Shown one piece after another: positions 34,495-45,825 of a stretch of 64,000 nucleotides of DNA. Position numbers and translations under genes: made by a program. The stretch's first letter is position 1. Every line of letters begins with the position of its first letter. The notes beneath the pieces were generated by a model, which worked only from the letters and a program-made list of their open reading frames with translations, ran no database searches and was not told the origin of the DNA. Source of the stretch: Stictocephala bisonia (Eukaryota > Arthropoda > Insecta > Hemiptera > Membracidae); the NCBI GenBank assembly GCA_035578905.1, contig JAQJVL010002534.1, positions 1 to 64,000 of the forward strand. The letters are read 5' to 3'.

Positions 34495-34578
34495 AATTTA
34501 AAATTCTAAGGTTAGGTGGTAGAGAGTCCAGTCCTAACCTCGCCTTAAAAATAAAGTCGTTTTTCATTTCATTTCATT
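34495..34578 (+). mobile_element. LINE 3' end only (TTTCA-tailed)
   Basis: GGTTAGGTGGTAGAGAG, CCTAACCTCGCC, AATAAA and TTTCATTTCATTTCATT follow one another as in the second tail at 45118-45207. These are 5'-truncated insertions of one LINE family, leaving only the 3' untranslated region. Confidence 0.55.
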
Positions 34579-35520
34579 AAACCACATATTTCTTGTAAGC
34601 TGGTTTATGTATTGAAATTTAATTTAATATTGTTATAACCTTTTAATTTTTTTACATAAAAATAATTATACTTTTTGCGTGGTTGGCCAAAGAGGTAAGC
34701 AAAAATAAATGATTTTACAATTAATTAAATATTGTTACACCAATAAATTTAAATTAAACTAGATGGTAAGTTTTGTTTGCTTGGAATTAGTTGTTAGCAA
34801 AATAATGTGTTTTCTTAAAAAGGACTTGGGTTAAGGTAAAGTCACAACTGTTAACAATGCTGATTGCGTTTTGTAATCCAACTTGATGGAGGAGAGTAGA
34901 GCGTTTGTTTAAATTAGACTCAGACTTAGAGGTAAAAACTCGTTCCCTCATCTCAAGTGTGATTGTACTTACCTTACATTATATTCTTGCATGAAAATCA
35001 AAATTTTTTAGGCTTAAGTTAGCATGTTTTAGAATAGCATCCTGCATGTATCTTATATGTAGCCTATTACAATGCTGTTTTGTTTAACAGCCAAATAAAG
35101 TCAATTGAATATTGAATCGTTTGAAAATTCATCTGCAGGGTAGAGAATCCATATTCAAAAAATATATTTATGTCATAATCTCACCAAACTACGTAAGAAC
35201 ATTCTGGTAGTGACCAACTATTGAAATAGCTTTATTAAATATTTATATAAATATTAAAACCATTATACTAGTAAGTAAAAGTATAAACAATAAAACATCA
35301 CTTGTATTTTGATTAGAACTTAATATTTGTGGGTGATTTTCCAGTAAAAAAATAATCCGTTTTGGTAAATGGTAGATTCTACCAGAACCATAGTAGATAA
35401 ATGGTTAACCAAAAATGTAATTAAAATCCTTGTTATTTTACATATTATTTAGTTTTGTTATACATGTTTACAAAATACCAATAAAAAATAAAATAAAATG
35501 AAATAATAATAATAACTTTG
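34579..35520. other. AT-rich non-coding
   Basis: A possible LINE-like end (AATAAAGTCAATTGAATATTG at about 35093) is the only feature, and it is weak. Confidence 0.35.
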
Positions 35521-35526
35521 TGTTGC

Positions 35527-35585
35527 CTGATGATGCCAGCTTTGTTGGCGAAAAGCCTAATAAAAAGTGTTTTATTGGTGATTTT
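35527..35585 (+). ncRNA. Hammerhead-ribozyme-like core motif
   Basis: CTGATGA (35527-35533), one T, a 6-bp stem GCCAGC/GTTGGC with a TTT loop (35535-35549) and GAAA (35550-35553) reproduce the two conserved strands of a hammerhead core around stem II. A second hairpin follows (CCTAATAAAA/TTTTATTGG). The expected UH cleavage site and closed stem I are not convincing, and the extra T is unusual. An inactive or retroelement-derived relative is likelier than a working ribozyme. Confidence 0.35.
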
Positions 35586-35939
35586 GTAAAAATTTACAAC
35601 AAAAGGAAGAATACCAATATCAACTCCATCTGAAATTAACAATGATTTTATTTATAATAGTACTCCATCATCGTATTAAAGGACCTTTTAATAAAAACTA
35701 CGTGATTTAAACATATATATTGTAACCATTAAAATATTAACTATGGCTTAGAAATTTGAAATTGTACTATAATTATTCAGTTTAATATTCATAAAATATT
35801 ATTATTTCTTGCACGTTTGATTTTGATCGATAAACTGATTCCAGCAAAATAATTAAGTAATGATTTTAATTTCCTACAGGCTATAAAGATTCTTTTGTCA
35901 ATTAATTTTGAATTCTTAAACGTGTACTTCCTATATGAA

Positions 35940-36335
35940 GACTGCAGTATGTAAGTCGTGTGTAGGTGGGTGGGAGAGTATTCATCAACTTACGTGTATA
36001 GGTGGATGAGAGGGTCATACCAACGTACGTGTGTAGGTGGGTGGGAGAGTATTCATAACGCAAGTGTATGGGTTGATGAGAGGGTCATAACTAACGTACG
36101 TGTGTAGGTGGGTGGGAGAGTATTCATCAACGTACGTGTATAGGTGGGTGAGAGGGTCATACCAAAGTACGTGTGTAGGTGGGTGGGAGGGTAATCATTT
36201 ACGTTTGAGTATGGTTTGGTGGGAGGTTTATCAAGAACTTACGTTCCTATGTGGATGGGAGTGGCATTACCCAACTTACGTCTAAACTGGATGGGAGGTC
36301 TTGTCCACTGTACGTGTATGTGTTAGTGTGTAAGT
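35940..36335. repeat. GGGTGGG minisatellite, array 4
   Basis: About ten units alternating GTACGTGTGTAGGTGGG with GGAGAGTATTCATCAAC and GTGTATAGGTGGGTGAGAGG with GTCATACCAA. The alternation gives a higher-order pair of about 67 bp in the first half. Confidence 0.88.
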
Positions 36336-36519
36336 AACTGAAAATAGTTTATTATAAAATCATTCTAGTCTATTATTCGTATTTGGCTAAATACTTTTTT
36401 TTACTCTTTTTATTACACTAGCTTATTAATGTATTTTCTTAAATTGAATTAATTAAATACCATACGTAGGTATTTTACTAACATAAGTAAGCAAGTGAAG
36501 AAGTATAAATACATTTGAT

Positions 36520-36690
36520 CAATGAAAGCCCTTTTCATAAATCTATAACCCAGTCACGTATTCCACGTGGTAAATCACATGCAGCTGACACGTATGGAAA
36601 TTAGAGGGTTAGAAATAGAATTAGAGCTATACTTGTGTGAATTATAATTGAAGCACTTCAGTTGAAATTATCATTACAGCGCGTGTAAAA
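36520..36690. repeat. Dispersed repeat with CACGTG motifs, copy 2
   Basis: Matches 705-840 in the same orientation. Both contain CCCAGTCACGTATTCCACG, AAATCACATGC and GGAAATTAGAGGG, and both continue to an AAGCACTT block after an indel of several tens of bases here. Confidence 0.7.
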
Positions 36691-37032
36691 TGGCTGGCGT
36701 TTTGACAAATGTTTAATTCACATAACCTTACTGTAAACACGTGAAGTAAGAAATAACCAAATATAACTAATTTAATGTATTATAATGCCTATTATACTAA
36801 ACGACCTTATATTTCAACATTATTCAATATTTTTTAGGTTTCACTGCTTTGAATGAACTGCTATCATTTTGCTTATTATTAAGTATATTATATTATACTA
36901 TGAATAATATTTACTCCAATTTCGGTTTAGAATAACTGTTAGGTATTATATAAATACCATTATTAGTAGACAGTTTGCACATTTTTTTCAATACCAACCC
37001 GACATTAATCTAGTCTCTTCTTTGTTCCCAGA

Positions 37033-37137
37033 ATTGAAAGCCAGTTACCACATTCGATGCGGGTGACGCCTTACATCTTCATGGAGGAAGGTGCTCACAC
37101 GCTGATGACGCCTTGCGTAGTCATTAGGCAATCTTAA
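37033..37137 (+). other. Short open segment after an acceptor-like site
   Basis: TCTTCTTTGTTCCCAG (ending 37031) is a strong acceptor-like sequence. A frame then stays open for 34 codons (beginning IESQLPHSMRVTPYIF) to a TAA at 37135-37137. I do not recognise it. A second tiny frame (37330-37383, starting MAGPSRLDVID) follows in a leader-like context, so the whole stretch could be the 5' remnant of a DNA transposon. Confidence 0.2.
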
Positions 37138-37567
37138 CTGTTATGTTTCAGCATGAGTCTTGCATTGCACGGGTAAATGTCGTTCGTTCGTAGCGTGGTC
37201 CAAATATTGCATATAACTATGATGTGTCACAGTTTTGCCTTAACATTTTTTTTATTGTGTTTGAAGTGTAATTTATAAAAATTAGTGTTTAGAGTGTATA
37301 TTTCTTATTATTACTGTTTTGTTTTTAACATGGCTGGACCATCTAGACTAGATGTTATTGATCAAAATGTGACTGCCAGTTAGTCAGTAGAGAGTGATTT
37401 TAGAGTTCCATGATATTTAGATTTATTTATTAGGCTTCTGATAATGAATGAATTAACTGTAATAGAATGAACCGGTGGGTTGAAGGGGATTAAATATTAT
37501 AACTACCTAACATAAAAACAAAAAATATTGTGAATAATTTTTATTTGTCACTATACTGAAATTTGTC

Positions 37568-37650
37568 AACGTGCGGCCGTGGTGCCGATCTGGGCAAAGC
37601 AGCGCCGCACCGCACGTTACGCTACTCCATCCGCCACCGCAGCAAATGTG
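37568..37650. repeat. GC-rich island with inverted repeat
   Basis: AACGTGCGG (37568-37576) and CCGCACGTT (37610-37618) are perfect 9-bp inverted arms. The island is rich in CpG, unlike the AT-rich surroundings. No coding frame is evident. Confidence 0.55.
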
Positions 37651-37962
37651 TTAAATTACTCTCTTTTTAGATATTCTGTATAAATTATACAAACAATGAA
37701 AAGAGTTCTACGATCTCAATCAACTGTACTTTGTTCTGTTGAAAAGGCAAAAACAAATGCTTTTCAGGCAAATGGGTTGACAACATTATAAAAAAAATTC
37801 TTCCTCATTAATTCCCTAGTAGTAAAAGCCCAGAAAAATACATAAGTGACATTGAAAGGGGAATAATAGATTATTAAACATGTACCTAAAACAAGCTCAC
37901 CTTGATCAAAAGGATATCTGTTTGTTAGCTCACGCATAGTGTCCCCCAGGGGCTATACTTAC

Positions 37963-38027
37963 GTCTCACTTGTTTTCCGTTCATAATGCCGACATCCCTT
38001 CTTCGCAGTCCAGGACGTTTTGTACGC
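37963..38027 (-). CDS. Candidate small internal exon, identity unknown
   Basis: On the minus strand a 65-base segment is bounded by TATTGCAG on its 5' side (acceptor, 38035-38028) and GTAAGTATAG on its 3' side (donor, from 37962). One frame reads RTKRPGLRRRDVGIMNGKQV and stays open throughout. A second frame is also open. The segment is richer in G and C than its surroundings. Splicing directly after the candidate at 42421-42507 would enter the third frame and hit a stop, so the two are not simple neighbours. It may be a host exon or chance. Confidence 0.3.
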
Positions 38028-38297
38028 CTGCAATATTGCATTAGCTTATCAACATAAGACTTAAAATATACAGAACCAACGCTTCCCCTTAACATAACAA
38101 GCAGTCCTCAAAGTGTATTTAAAAACCCTAAAACTAAAACTCAACTTATCAAAATAAGAAGTGACCTTCTTCCACCTAAGTAGCAGGCTACCAAATCGGC
38201 TACTGTTTTTTTAAATTGTTCTTAATTATTTTTTAGTCTTATTTTATTTTGAAATATTACTTAAGTAAAGGTAGACAATGACTTGACAGGGTATGGA

Positions 38298-38452
38298 TTG
38301 AAAGTAGGGGTATTAAATGTGTCAGAAGTAATTATAGAATGCAAGTTCAAAGCTTATTAAAGGAGTTTAAATTGATGGAATGGTGCCATAAAAGTCAGAA
38401 GAAGCTGTGAAAGTCCCAGTTACTGTTCCTGTTATATATCAATGTAGATTGA

Positions 38453-38525
<73 letters not shown>

Positions 38526-39375
38526 TTCTATCAATATACGGCAATTTTAATTTATTTAAAGCCATAACAAATCTTAACCAACCATTATCCTAATTATATA
38601 GGCTATTTAGGGTTTTACTGTGTAATATAAATGAGCATGATAATATCTTAGTGAATTAAAAAAAGTAGATACATTTATCTAACAATGTTTCCCTACAGCT
38701 CTCATTATGATTAAGTCTGTAAACTAAACAAACACGGGACTTTATTTCTTAGTTAGGTTCTTATAAATATACTTTGATAAGATGAACAAATATGTTTTTC
38801 TGTACATATAAAACATTAAAATGCAAATTAAATTATAGTAATTAGTCGTAAGCTTAAAATTCAGTACATATTTATCTCTAAACTTCAGTTATTTGTTGAA
38901 TGTTGATAGTTTAAATGATTGCACAAACATTAGTTATTTGCACAGCTACTAAGTTAAATACAGTTCCTAGTTAGCAATGCAAAAGACTTTCCCTGTCAAT
39001 TACTAATCTGGAGATCAGAATAAACGTAAATTAACCAATTAGTTAAAGTATATTTATATTAATGTAGAAACCTTTCTATGAATACCCAATTTCTCCAAAT
39101 GGTAAACAAAAATAAAATAATACTATTACACTATAATTATATGAATAAACTTGTCAGAAGGCATGTATACAAATGTTCACTCAAATCTACGTTTGAATTC
39201 GATTTCTTAAAATTAATATCAAAATACATTTACTATCGAAATATCAATTATACTTATAGGCTGTTGTGGAAATCTTGTTTAACACAGCAATATCAGTTTT
39301 AATAAGGAAAATACATGGGTGATGAACAATTAAAAAAAATATATATAACAAAATAACTAAAAACCAAAGTTCGTC
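38298..39375. repeat. Segmental duplication, copy 1
   Basis: Matches 42655-43862 in direct orientation with many substitutions and indels. Anchors include TTGAAAGTAG, GTTAGCAATGCAAAAGAC, TTTACTATCGAAATAT and ACAGCAATATCAGTTTTAA. Copy 1 carries a TA microsatellite expansion that copy 2 lacks. Confidence 0.85.
38454..38521. repeat. (TA)n microsatellite
   Basis: About 34 uninterrupted TA units inside segmental-duplication copy 1. Confidence 0.97.
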
Positions 39376-39480
39376 AGATTGATATATTGGTGCTAAGTAA
39401 CAAATCACATAACCACGTTCATATCTAAAGTACCACAGGTCTACATTGATATATATATAATGATTTCTATTCACTCATAG

Positions 39481-39632
39481 GACGATTACTGGATTGTAGA
39501 ATCGTGATAATTAAAGACTATCCTCTCGGTCGTAGAGAAAGTACGACCATCACCAAAAATTTATTGTTTGTAGAGCAACGCAAAGAAGACCTCATTACTC
39601 TAATGGACTATGTAATCGATACTGATCTCTAA
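39481..39632 (+). other. Unrecognised open segment, possible terminal exon
   Basis: After an acceptor-like TTCTATTCACTCATAG (ending 39480), a frame remains open for 49 codons to TAA at 39630-39632. It contains RIVIIKDYPLGRRESTTITK and later RKEDLITLMDYVIDTDL. The composition is protein-like, mixing charged and hydrophobic residues. I do not recognise the family, and no start codon or upstream exon was found. It could be a host 3' exon or an element remnant. Confidence 0.25.
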
Positions 39633-42420
39633 TAACATCCCTAACGTTGTTCAGTCTTTGTTGTCTTTTTTTAATCATCAAAGAGATAAATCAGAGTCAT
39701 TTTCTTCGTTTAAAAATTAAAAACTAACGTAATCAATTTGAAAACATATAAATAACATGCATAAAATAATTTTAGTTAAAGTTACATCAACTTAAACGAA
39801 ATGGAAACATTTTATTAATTTTTAATAAGGGAACACAATTTGGAATACAGTAGTGAAAAAATATCAAATATATATTAAAAGAGGTGTGAAAATATTAAAT
39901 TTAAGATAATATTTGTATTTAAATCATCAATAAATAATAATCCTGATGTAAAGTGAAGATTATTGTGTGTTTAATTAAATTAATAAAAATGTGTAGAATA
40001 TATTTTGTAACATTTTCTTTTTAGAATACCATTCATGCACATTTATGAGACTATATAGGGTAAAATATTCATCGTTTTCCAATAATTCATTTTTTTAAGT
40101 TGAATTTTTATAATGGTATGAAAAGAAATAAATATTATTAATCATAACCCAAAAAGGGTTAGTCATTTTATAGCAATTTATTTTATTTAAATTTCACACC
40201 TATATTAAAAACTAATCGGTGGGGGAAAAGAGGTTTAAAACATCATTATAAAATTAATGTTTTAATACAATTTTCACGTATATCTATATACAAAAATATA
40301 ACTAAAGCTGCAATGAACTAAAATCATTTTAAATATGATGTTAAAATGATAGCAGAATTTAAAATGAAATTCAAAATTCGACATAAAGTATAAGTTATAC
40401 GATGTATGGTTAGTTTTAAGCATAAAATTACAGATTAATCTAAGCAACTATAAGCAGGATCTGTTGATATGAGGGCCAGGGAAGAGGTGGGGTCTTTGGT
40501 CAATGTTTCCTAATCGGAACAAATAATGTGCAATCCTTCCGTAGACAAACATGTTCTTGCGAAGTTTACTTTACGTAGGAAACTAAACGTGTAAATAAAT
40601 ATAAGGGCTGTGCCTCAAAGGCCTTTTGCCTTTTGAAGTAAAAGAGAAATACAGTAGGTATAACTAATTAGTTTTTTCCATGTATGATATGTTTATTAGT
40701 TGTCACACTTGTATTGACCAATCATGTTAACAGTGATGGGTAAATTTTGATCATTATATACACAATAACCATAGGTACATAGACCATAGGTCGCCTAGAA
40801 AGTGACATGCAGAAAGAACCTGTGCGAGAGAGATGCCATGAGTAGTAGAATCGGAATAAAAACTGTTTTTCCCTCAATATATAATTCCATTAAAAAACCT
40901 TTATAGCAACTAGGAAGACTATAGGCTATTAGTTGGCATCACAGTACCAAGCCCCACCCATTACGTTATTTGCATAAGTGGCCACAGGTTGGAATAATTA
41001 ACACTCTTGAATCAATCTTAGATGATTAAATACAATCATTATTTAGTATTCACATAACAATTAAGAATAACAAAATGAATAATAATGAAAATAATTAATA
41101 GCACCTAAAAAAACTGTATACTTCATTACAGTATTTTTTAAACTATAGTACTAAGTAATGCGGTTTATATTTTTTTAAACAGTAATACAGAAGTTTTACT
41201 TTTTAAGGCGAAAGTGATGTAAGGCAGCTGAGCGGTGGAACAATTACCCTCCGCTGCTTGGACACTATATGTGCTAAATATAAGATGCAGGTACGTCGGT
41301 AACTGTCAGACCACAATATAATATTCCAATACCGAATACTGTGTTAAACAAATACTACCAATTAAATACTGTAATTTTAGTTCGTGTATATTTCTTAATT
41401 ATCAGTACTAATTATCTATAGAATCACAGAATACGGTAAGTTACTTTGATAAATGACAAATGCAATCCTCCACAGAAAAGAGTTTTCTTAGTTTAGAATC
41501 TATTTTAAAAACTATCTTAGTTGCTACACAAACATAAATAGTTTTCTTGTATGTTACATTAACTCTTAAATTTATCTCGTTATATGTTACTGTTTAGTAT
41601 TAAATATAAGTATTTAAATAAAATAAACAAAATCATGCCTATCCAAAGATTTTTATGTAAGGTATTTTATATTAAGTCACAAAGACACAGTAAATAGCTT
41701 CTAACGTAAAAATAAATAAATTTATATGCAAGTAAGCTAAATTAAGAGCATGAGATAGGAGTTGTGGTCTAGAAGTTGTCCCTGCGGGGACATTACAACA
41801 ATAACTAGAGCTCTGCTAATATGGCTACTCCAGTATCCCCCTAAAATATTAATGAAACACATTTAAAAGAAATTAATTATGTAATTACATGCCCGTTATA
41901 ATTCTTATTCACAAAAGAAAGTTTTTTTTTTAAGTAACCTTTCACCTGAGAAAAGTTACTGTGTGATTAGGTTAAAAAGGAGTATCAATACTGTCATATC
42001 ACTTAATTGATGAAATATACGAAGATTAATAAATAACAAATAATGGTAATCGATTCAAGAAAGCAAATACAAATGAATTGTTTCAAGAAGGGATGGTTAA
42101 AAAAAATACATTCGTACTTTTTAAGAACTCTATTCTTATTGAATTATTTTGTAAGAAAACTATTCAATAAGCCGATGGCTTATTGAATACTTTTATGGAC
42201 TATTCCATAGAGACTTTCATTGATACAAATAAAACATAATTTAATTTGAAAATAAATTGTCTTCAACATACCAATAAATTAAAATAAATATTGTCATTTT
42301 AAAGAAAAGTTATTTTGAGACAAGAAGAGCTTCTTGAAGGTAAAAGGTTTTTGTTTTGTTACCTATCATATTGTTTTCCCTACTTGGAGTATAGACTCTT
42401 GATGAAACTGCACCACTTAC
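39633..42420. other. AT-rich non-coding stretch
   Basis: 40440-40660 and 41210-41310 are less AT-rich. The latter has a CAG/GTACGT donor-like site near 41291 but no convincing exon. Nothing else is recognised. Confidence 0.4.
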
Positions 42421-42507
42421 CTGTGTTGACAACCCAGGCTTTAACCTCTCTCCACAAATATCTGGCTTCTGGCTCTTCTCGCTCAACAGATTTTCTCAAT
42501 GTTGTCT
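42421..42507 (-). CDS. Candidate internal exon of an unidentified host gene
   Basis: On the minus strand the segment starts after a long pyrimidine/TG-rich tract ending GTTTTTGTCCAAG (acceptor AG at 42509-42508). It ends CAACACAG/GTAAGTGG, a perfect donor consensus with the intron starting at 42420. Only one of three frames is open. It encodes TLRKSVEREEPEARYLWREV followed by KAWVVNTG. The peptide is balanced, tryptophan-containing and unlike the AT-driven chance frames around it. The exon is 85 or 87 bases depending on the AG used and ends in phase 1. I cannot name the protein. This is the best evidence for a host gene in the window. Confidence 0.45.
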
Positions 42508-42519
42508 CTTGGACAAAAA

Positions 42520-42654
<135 letters not shown>

Positions 42655-42657
<3 letters not shown>

Positions 42658-43862
42658 TTGAAAGTAGAGTTATTAAATCTGTCAAAAGTAATTATTAGAA
42701 AGTTAGTACAAACATTATTAAATAATGAGTTTACATTGAGGTCGTAGAAGTTGAAAGAAGCAATGATAGCCCGAGTTACTGTTACTTGTTATTCCATGTA
42801 GATGGAGTATATATATGTGTTTTGACAATATACAGCAAAATAAGTTTATTACAAACCATAAACGTGTTTATCAGCAACTATTAAAATTATGTAAACCTTT
42901 TAACGGTTTTATTGTATAATAAATCAGCATGACAACATATTCGTCTTTGTTAAAAAAAGTTGCCCTACATTTCTTATTTTTATTATTTTAGTTAATTAAA
43001 CATAGGCACAACATTTGTTTTACTATTTAGGTTCTTATGTAACATACTTTGTTAAGGTGAACAGTTAGTTTTCCTTCTTTTTTCTCAGTCAACTCAATTA
43101 TTTAAGTTCATACTGCATAATCTACATTTTATTATACATTTAAAAGTGTATTAAATTATAGTAATCAGACATATACTTAATATTTAGGACGAACTTAATT
43201 CTGAAATTCAGTTATTTGTTTAATGTTGCTTAATTTAAATAATTGCATTTACTTGAGCAAGTTGCTCAGTTATCTAGTTAACTACGGACACTCCGAGTTA
43301 GCAATGCAAAAGACTTTCCCCGTCAATTACTAGTCTAGAAATCAGAATAAATGCAAATGAACCAATTACTCTTAACTATATTTGGAATTGTTGCAGAATC
43401 CTTTCTCTGAACACAATATTTCACCGAAGAGTAAACAAAACTTAAATAAAAACAATGCTGTATATATATAAATAAACTTGTTAAAAATTATGTATATACA
43501 TTTTAAGCTAAATCTACTTATCAAATAATTCTCTTAAAATTAATCACAATATACTTTATTGTGATTACTGTAAACCTGACTAAGCAAGTACATAAATTGA
43601 CTCACCTACCCACTCAATCATGTACAGGGTCAGTACCCATCCACCCACAATACACGTAGAGTAGGATTGACCAACTCACCCACCCCTATACGTACAGTGC
43701 AGTGGTATTTATATTGATCTTGTTTGTGGATACAATATTTACTATCGAAATATTATTTATACTAGTCGACACTCGTGGCGTATTGTTGTAATACAGCAAT
43801 ATCAGTTTTAAATAGATAAATTAAAAAGATAACATAATAATTAAAAACCCACTGATCTTTGT
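42655..43862. repeat. Segmental duplication, copy 2
   Basis: Diverged copy of 38298-39375. It differs by an insertion of about 186 bp at 43553-43738 that carries the GGGTGGG minisatellite, and by lacking the TA expansion. Confidence 0.85.
43553..43738 (-). mobile_element. Insertion carrying the GGGTGGG minisatellite in reverse
   Basis: Relative to copy 1 (AATATCAAAATACATTTACT near 39220), copy 2 is interrupted. ACAATAT occurs at 43546-43552 and again at 43732-43738, consistent with a 7-bp target duplication. The insert includes CTCACCTACCCACTCAATC, TACCCATCCACCCAC and CTCACCCACCCC, the reverse complement of the dispersed minisatellite (array at about 43595-43700). Confidence 0.6.
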
Positions 43863-45117
43863 GTGGAAGGCCATGTTTAGATATGCCATTTTGAAAACAA
43901 ACAGTGGACACAGCAGTAGTATGGGGGGGGGGGGGGGGTTACATGCAACTCTCTTTCATTATGTCAATAATAAGCACCTTTATCCATGCTTTTATACAAT
44001 GCCTAGCAAATTTGTGCTCTCTGGATAAAAAATAGGTGGGAAATCGGGAATATAGGGATAACACCTGATCTTCAAGATTGCTTTTAACGAGTCAATACTA
44101 ACCCAAGAAACAGGAAACAATAGAAATACTGATTTCTTACAAATATATTTTAACACCACAAACGATGTATAATGAATTAATCTCGTGTAGTTTTTCTGCT
44201 GGATACAAATATAGCATGAAATTATTCATACAACAAATAATAACTATAACATTCGACAAATAATTGGGTTAGGTAAGTTGACATTGAATATATACTTCGA
44301 ACCTAATCTAGCCTAACGTAATTAAAACCAACATAACCTAACTTTAACTAACCTAACTTAACCTGACCTGTGTTTTTTAATATCTGAGTTTTGATTTGTT
44401 GAAGAAAGAAATGGATATCATATTTATGTTTAGGAGACAAAAATACTTGGTACTAATATTAAATATGGCTTTTTGTGTAAATATATTTGTTTTTTTCACT
44501 TTTTTTGTAAAAATCGGCATTTCCGTTAAAAGTCTGTTATGGATTCATGTTCATGGGATTAATATTGATTCTTTAAAACAATCGTGAACATAGATTGGAC
44601 CCTTATATTTCACGTTTAAAAAGTGGTAATTTGTACCTAAGGTGTTTTTTGCATGGTGGAAAACTGCTTTAAGATCATGAGACTGCTAGACCGACTAATA
44701 GTATCCGACTAATAGTATCCGACCGGTAAATGATCCGAATAATAGTATTTATTACGTTTAAGACATTTTCATTAACAAGATACAGTGTAATACTTATCAC
44801 AAATTATAAGGATGTAATGGTATTGAATATTGTGTATTACGGCGAGAAAAATATATATTGTACTAAGGAAACATATATTACAAAAGTATTTTCAAGTTTA
44901 CAAAGTTGTATCAGTGGCGTTGCTGAGCCGACCAAAATGTTAAGGTTAGAAAAAAGATGCACTAGCAAAGATAAAGACGCGGAAGGAAAATCTTCTCATT
45001 ACCTTCACAAGACAATGATATAGGAGACACTATCTTTACATTATCTTGATTAAAATTTCCATTTTTTATGAAGACGGACATATATATGTTTTATTTATCA
45101 AACTGAACACCTTCATA
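43863..45117. other. AT-rich stretch with G16 run and degenerate CCTAA units
   Basis: A run of 16 G's lies at 43923-43938. 44300-44370 contains several CCTAA-type units. Two small open frames (44396-44587 and 44730-45023, both +) look like chance. Confidence 0.45.
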
Positions 45118-45207
45118 TGGAATGGTTAGGTGTAAGAGAGGACTATGTAGTCTTAACCTAGCCATTTGTATATACAATAAAGGCTATTTCCATTTCATTT
45201 CATATTC
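45118..45207 (+). mobile_element. LINE 3' end only (TTTCA-tailed), second copy
   Basis: GGTTAGGTGTAAGAGAGGAC, CTTAACCTAGCC, AATAAAGGC and CATTTCATTTCAT match the tail at 34495-34578. Only the 3' untranslated region is present. Confidence 0.55.
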
Positions 45208-45464
45208 ATAGTTTCTTCAAACTTTAAAGTCGTGAAGTTTTGAGTTTATTCTTTATCATAAATATCGTGAAGTAATGTGAAAATATTGCTCCTGGTGTAC
45301 TCTCGATATATATTACTACTTCAAGTTTGCAAATAGTAGTTCTTACACAGATTGAACTAAACATACATAATTTATTATATTTATTGAATCATGGATAATT
45401 TGTTTACAATTAAAGCTAACGAATTTCATAATTTTTATTTTTCAAGTTATGTGTTTACTTAAAT

Positions 45465-45825
45465 TGATTTGATGAAATTATGAAGCGAGAACACGTATTT
45501 TATCTTTCTTTTAGAAGAGAAATAAAAATAATAATAATAACAAAGTTTTCTTAGAGGCAATCTTTATTACAAATATCATTAAATCTTTAAGCTTCTTTAA
45601 ACTGTTTTACCAAACAATTAATTTAATAATGGACATGAATTAGATTGTTTTGATGATATTATGAAACGAGAACACGCTTTTTCTCTTTCTTTTACAAGAG
45701 AAAATAAAAAAATAATAATAACAAAGTTTTCTTAGAGGCAGTCTTTATTAAAAATATCATTAAATCAATAAAGCTTCTTTAAACTGTTTTACCAAACAAT
45801 TAATTAAAGAATGGACTTAACGTGT
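45465..45825. repeat. 180-bp tandem duplication
   Basis: GAAGCGAGAACACG (45482) and GAAACGAGAACACG (45662) start near-identical halves that include AACAAAGTTTTCTTAGAGGC and AAACTGTTTTACCAAACAAT. Copies are separated by exactly 180 bases. Confidence 0.88.

Noticed and set aside
41210..41310. GC-richer stretch with a donor-like CAG/GTACGT site
   Set aside because: No frame is open from a credible acceptor to that donor.
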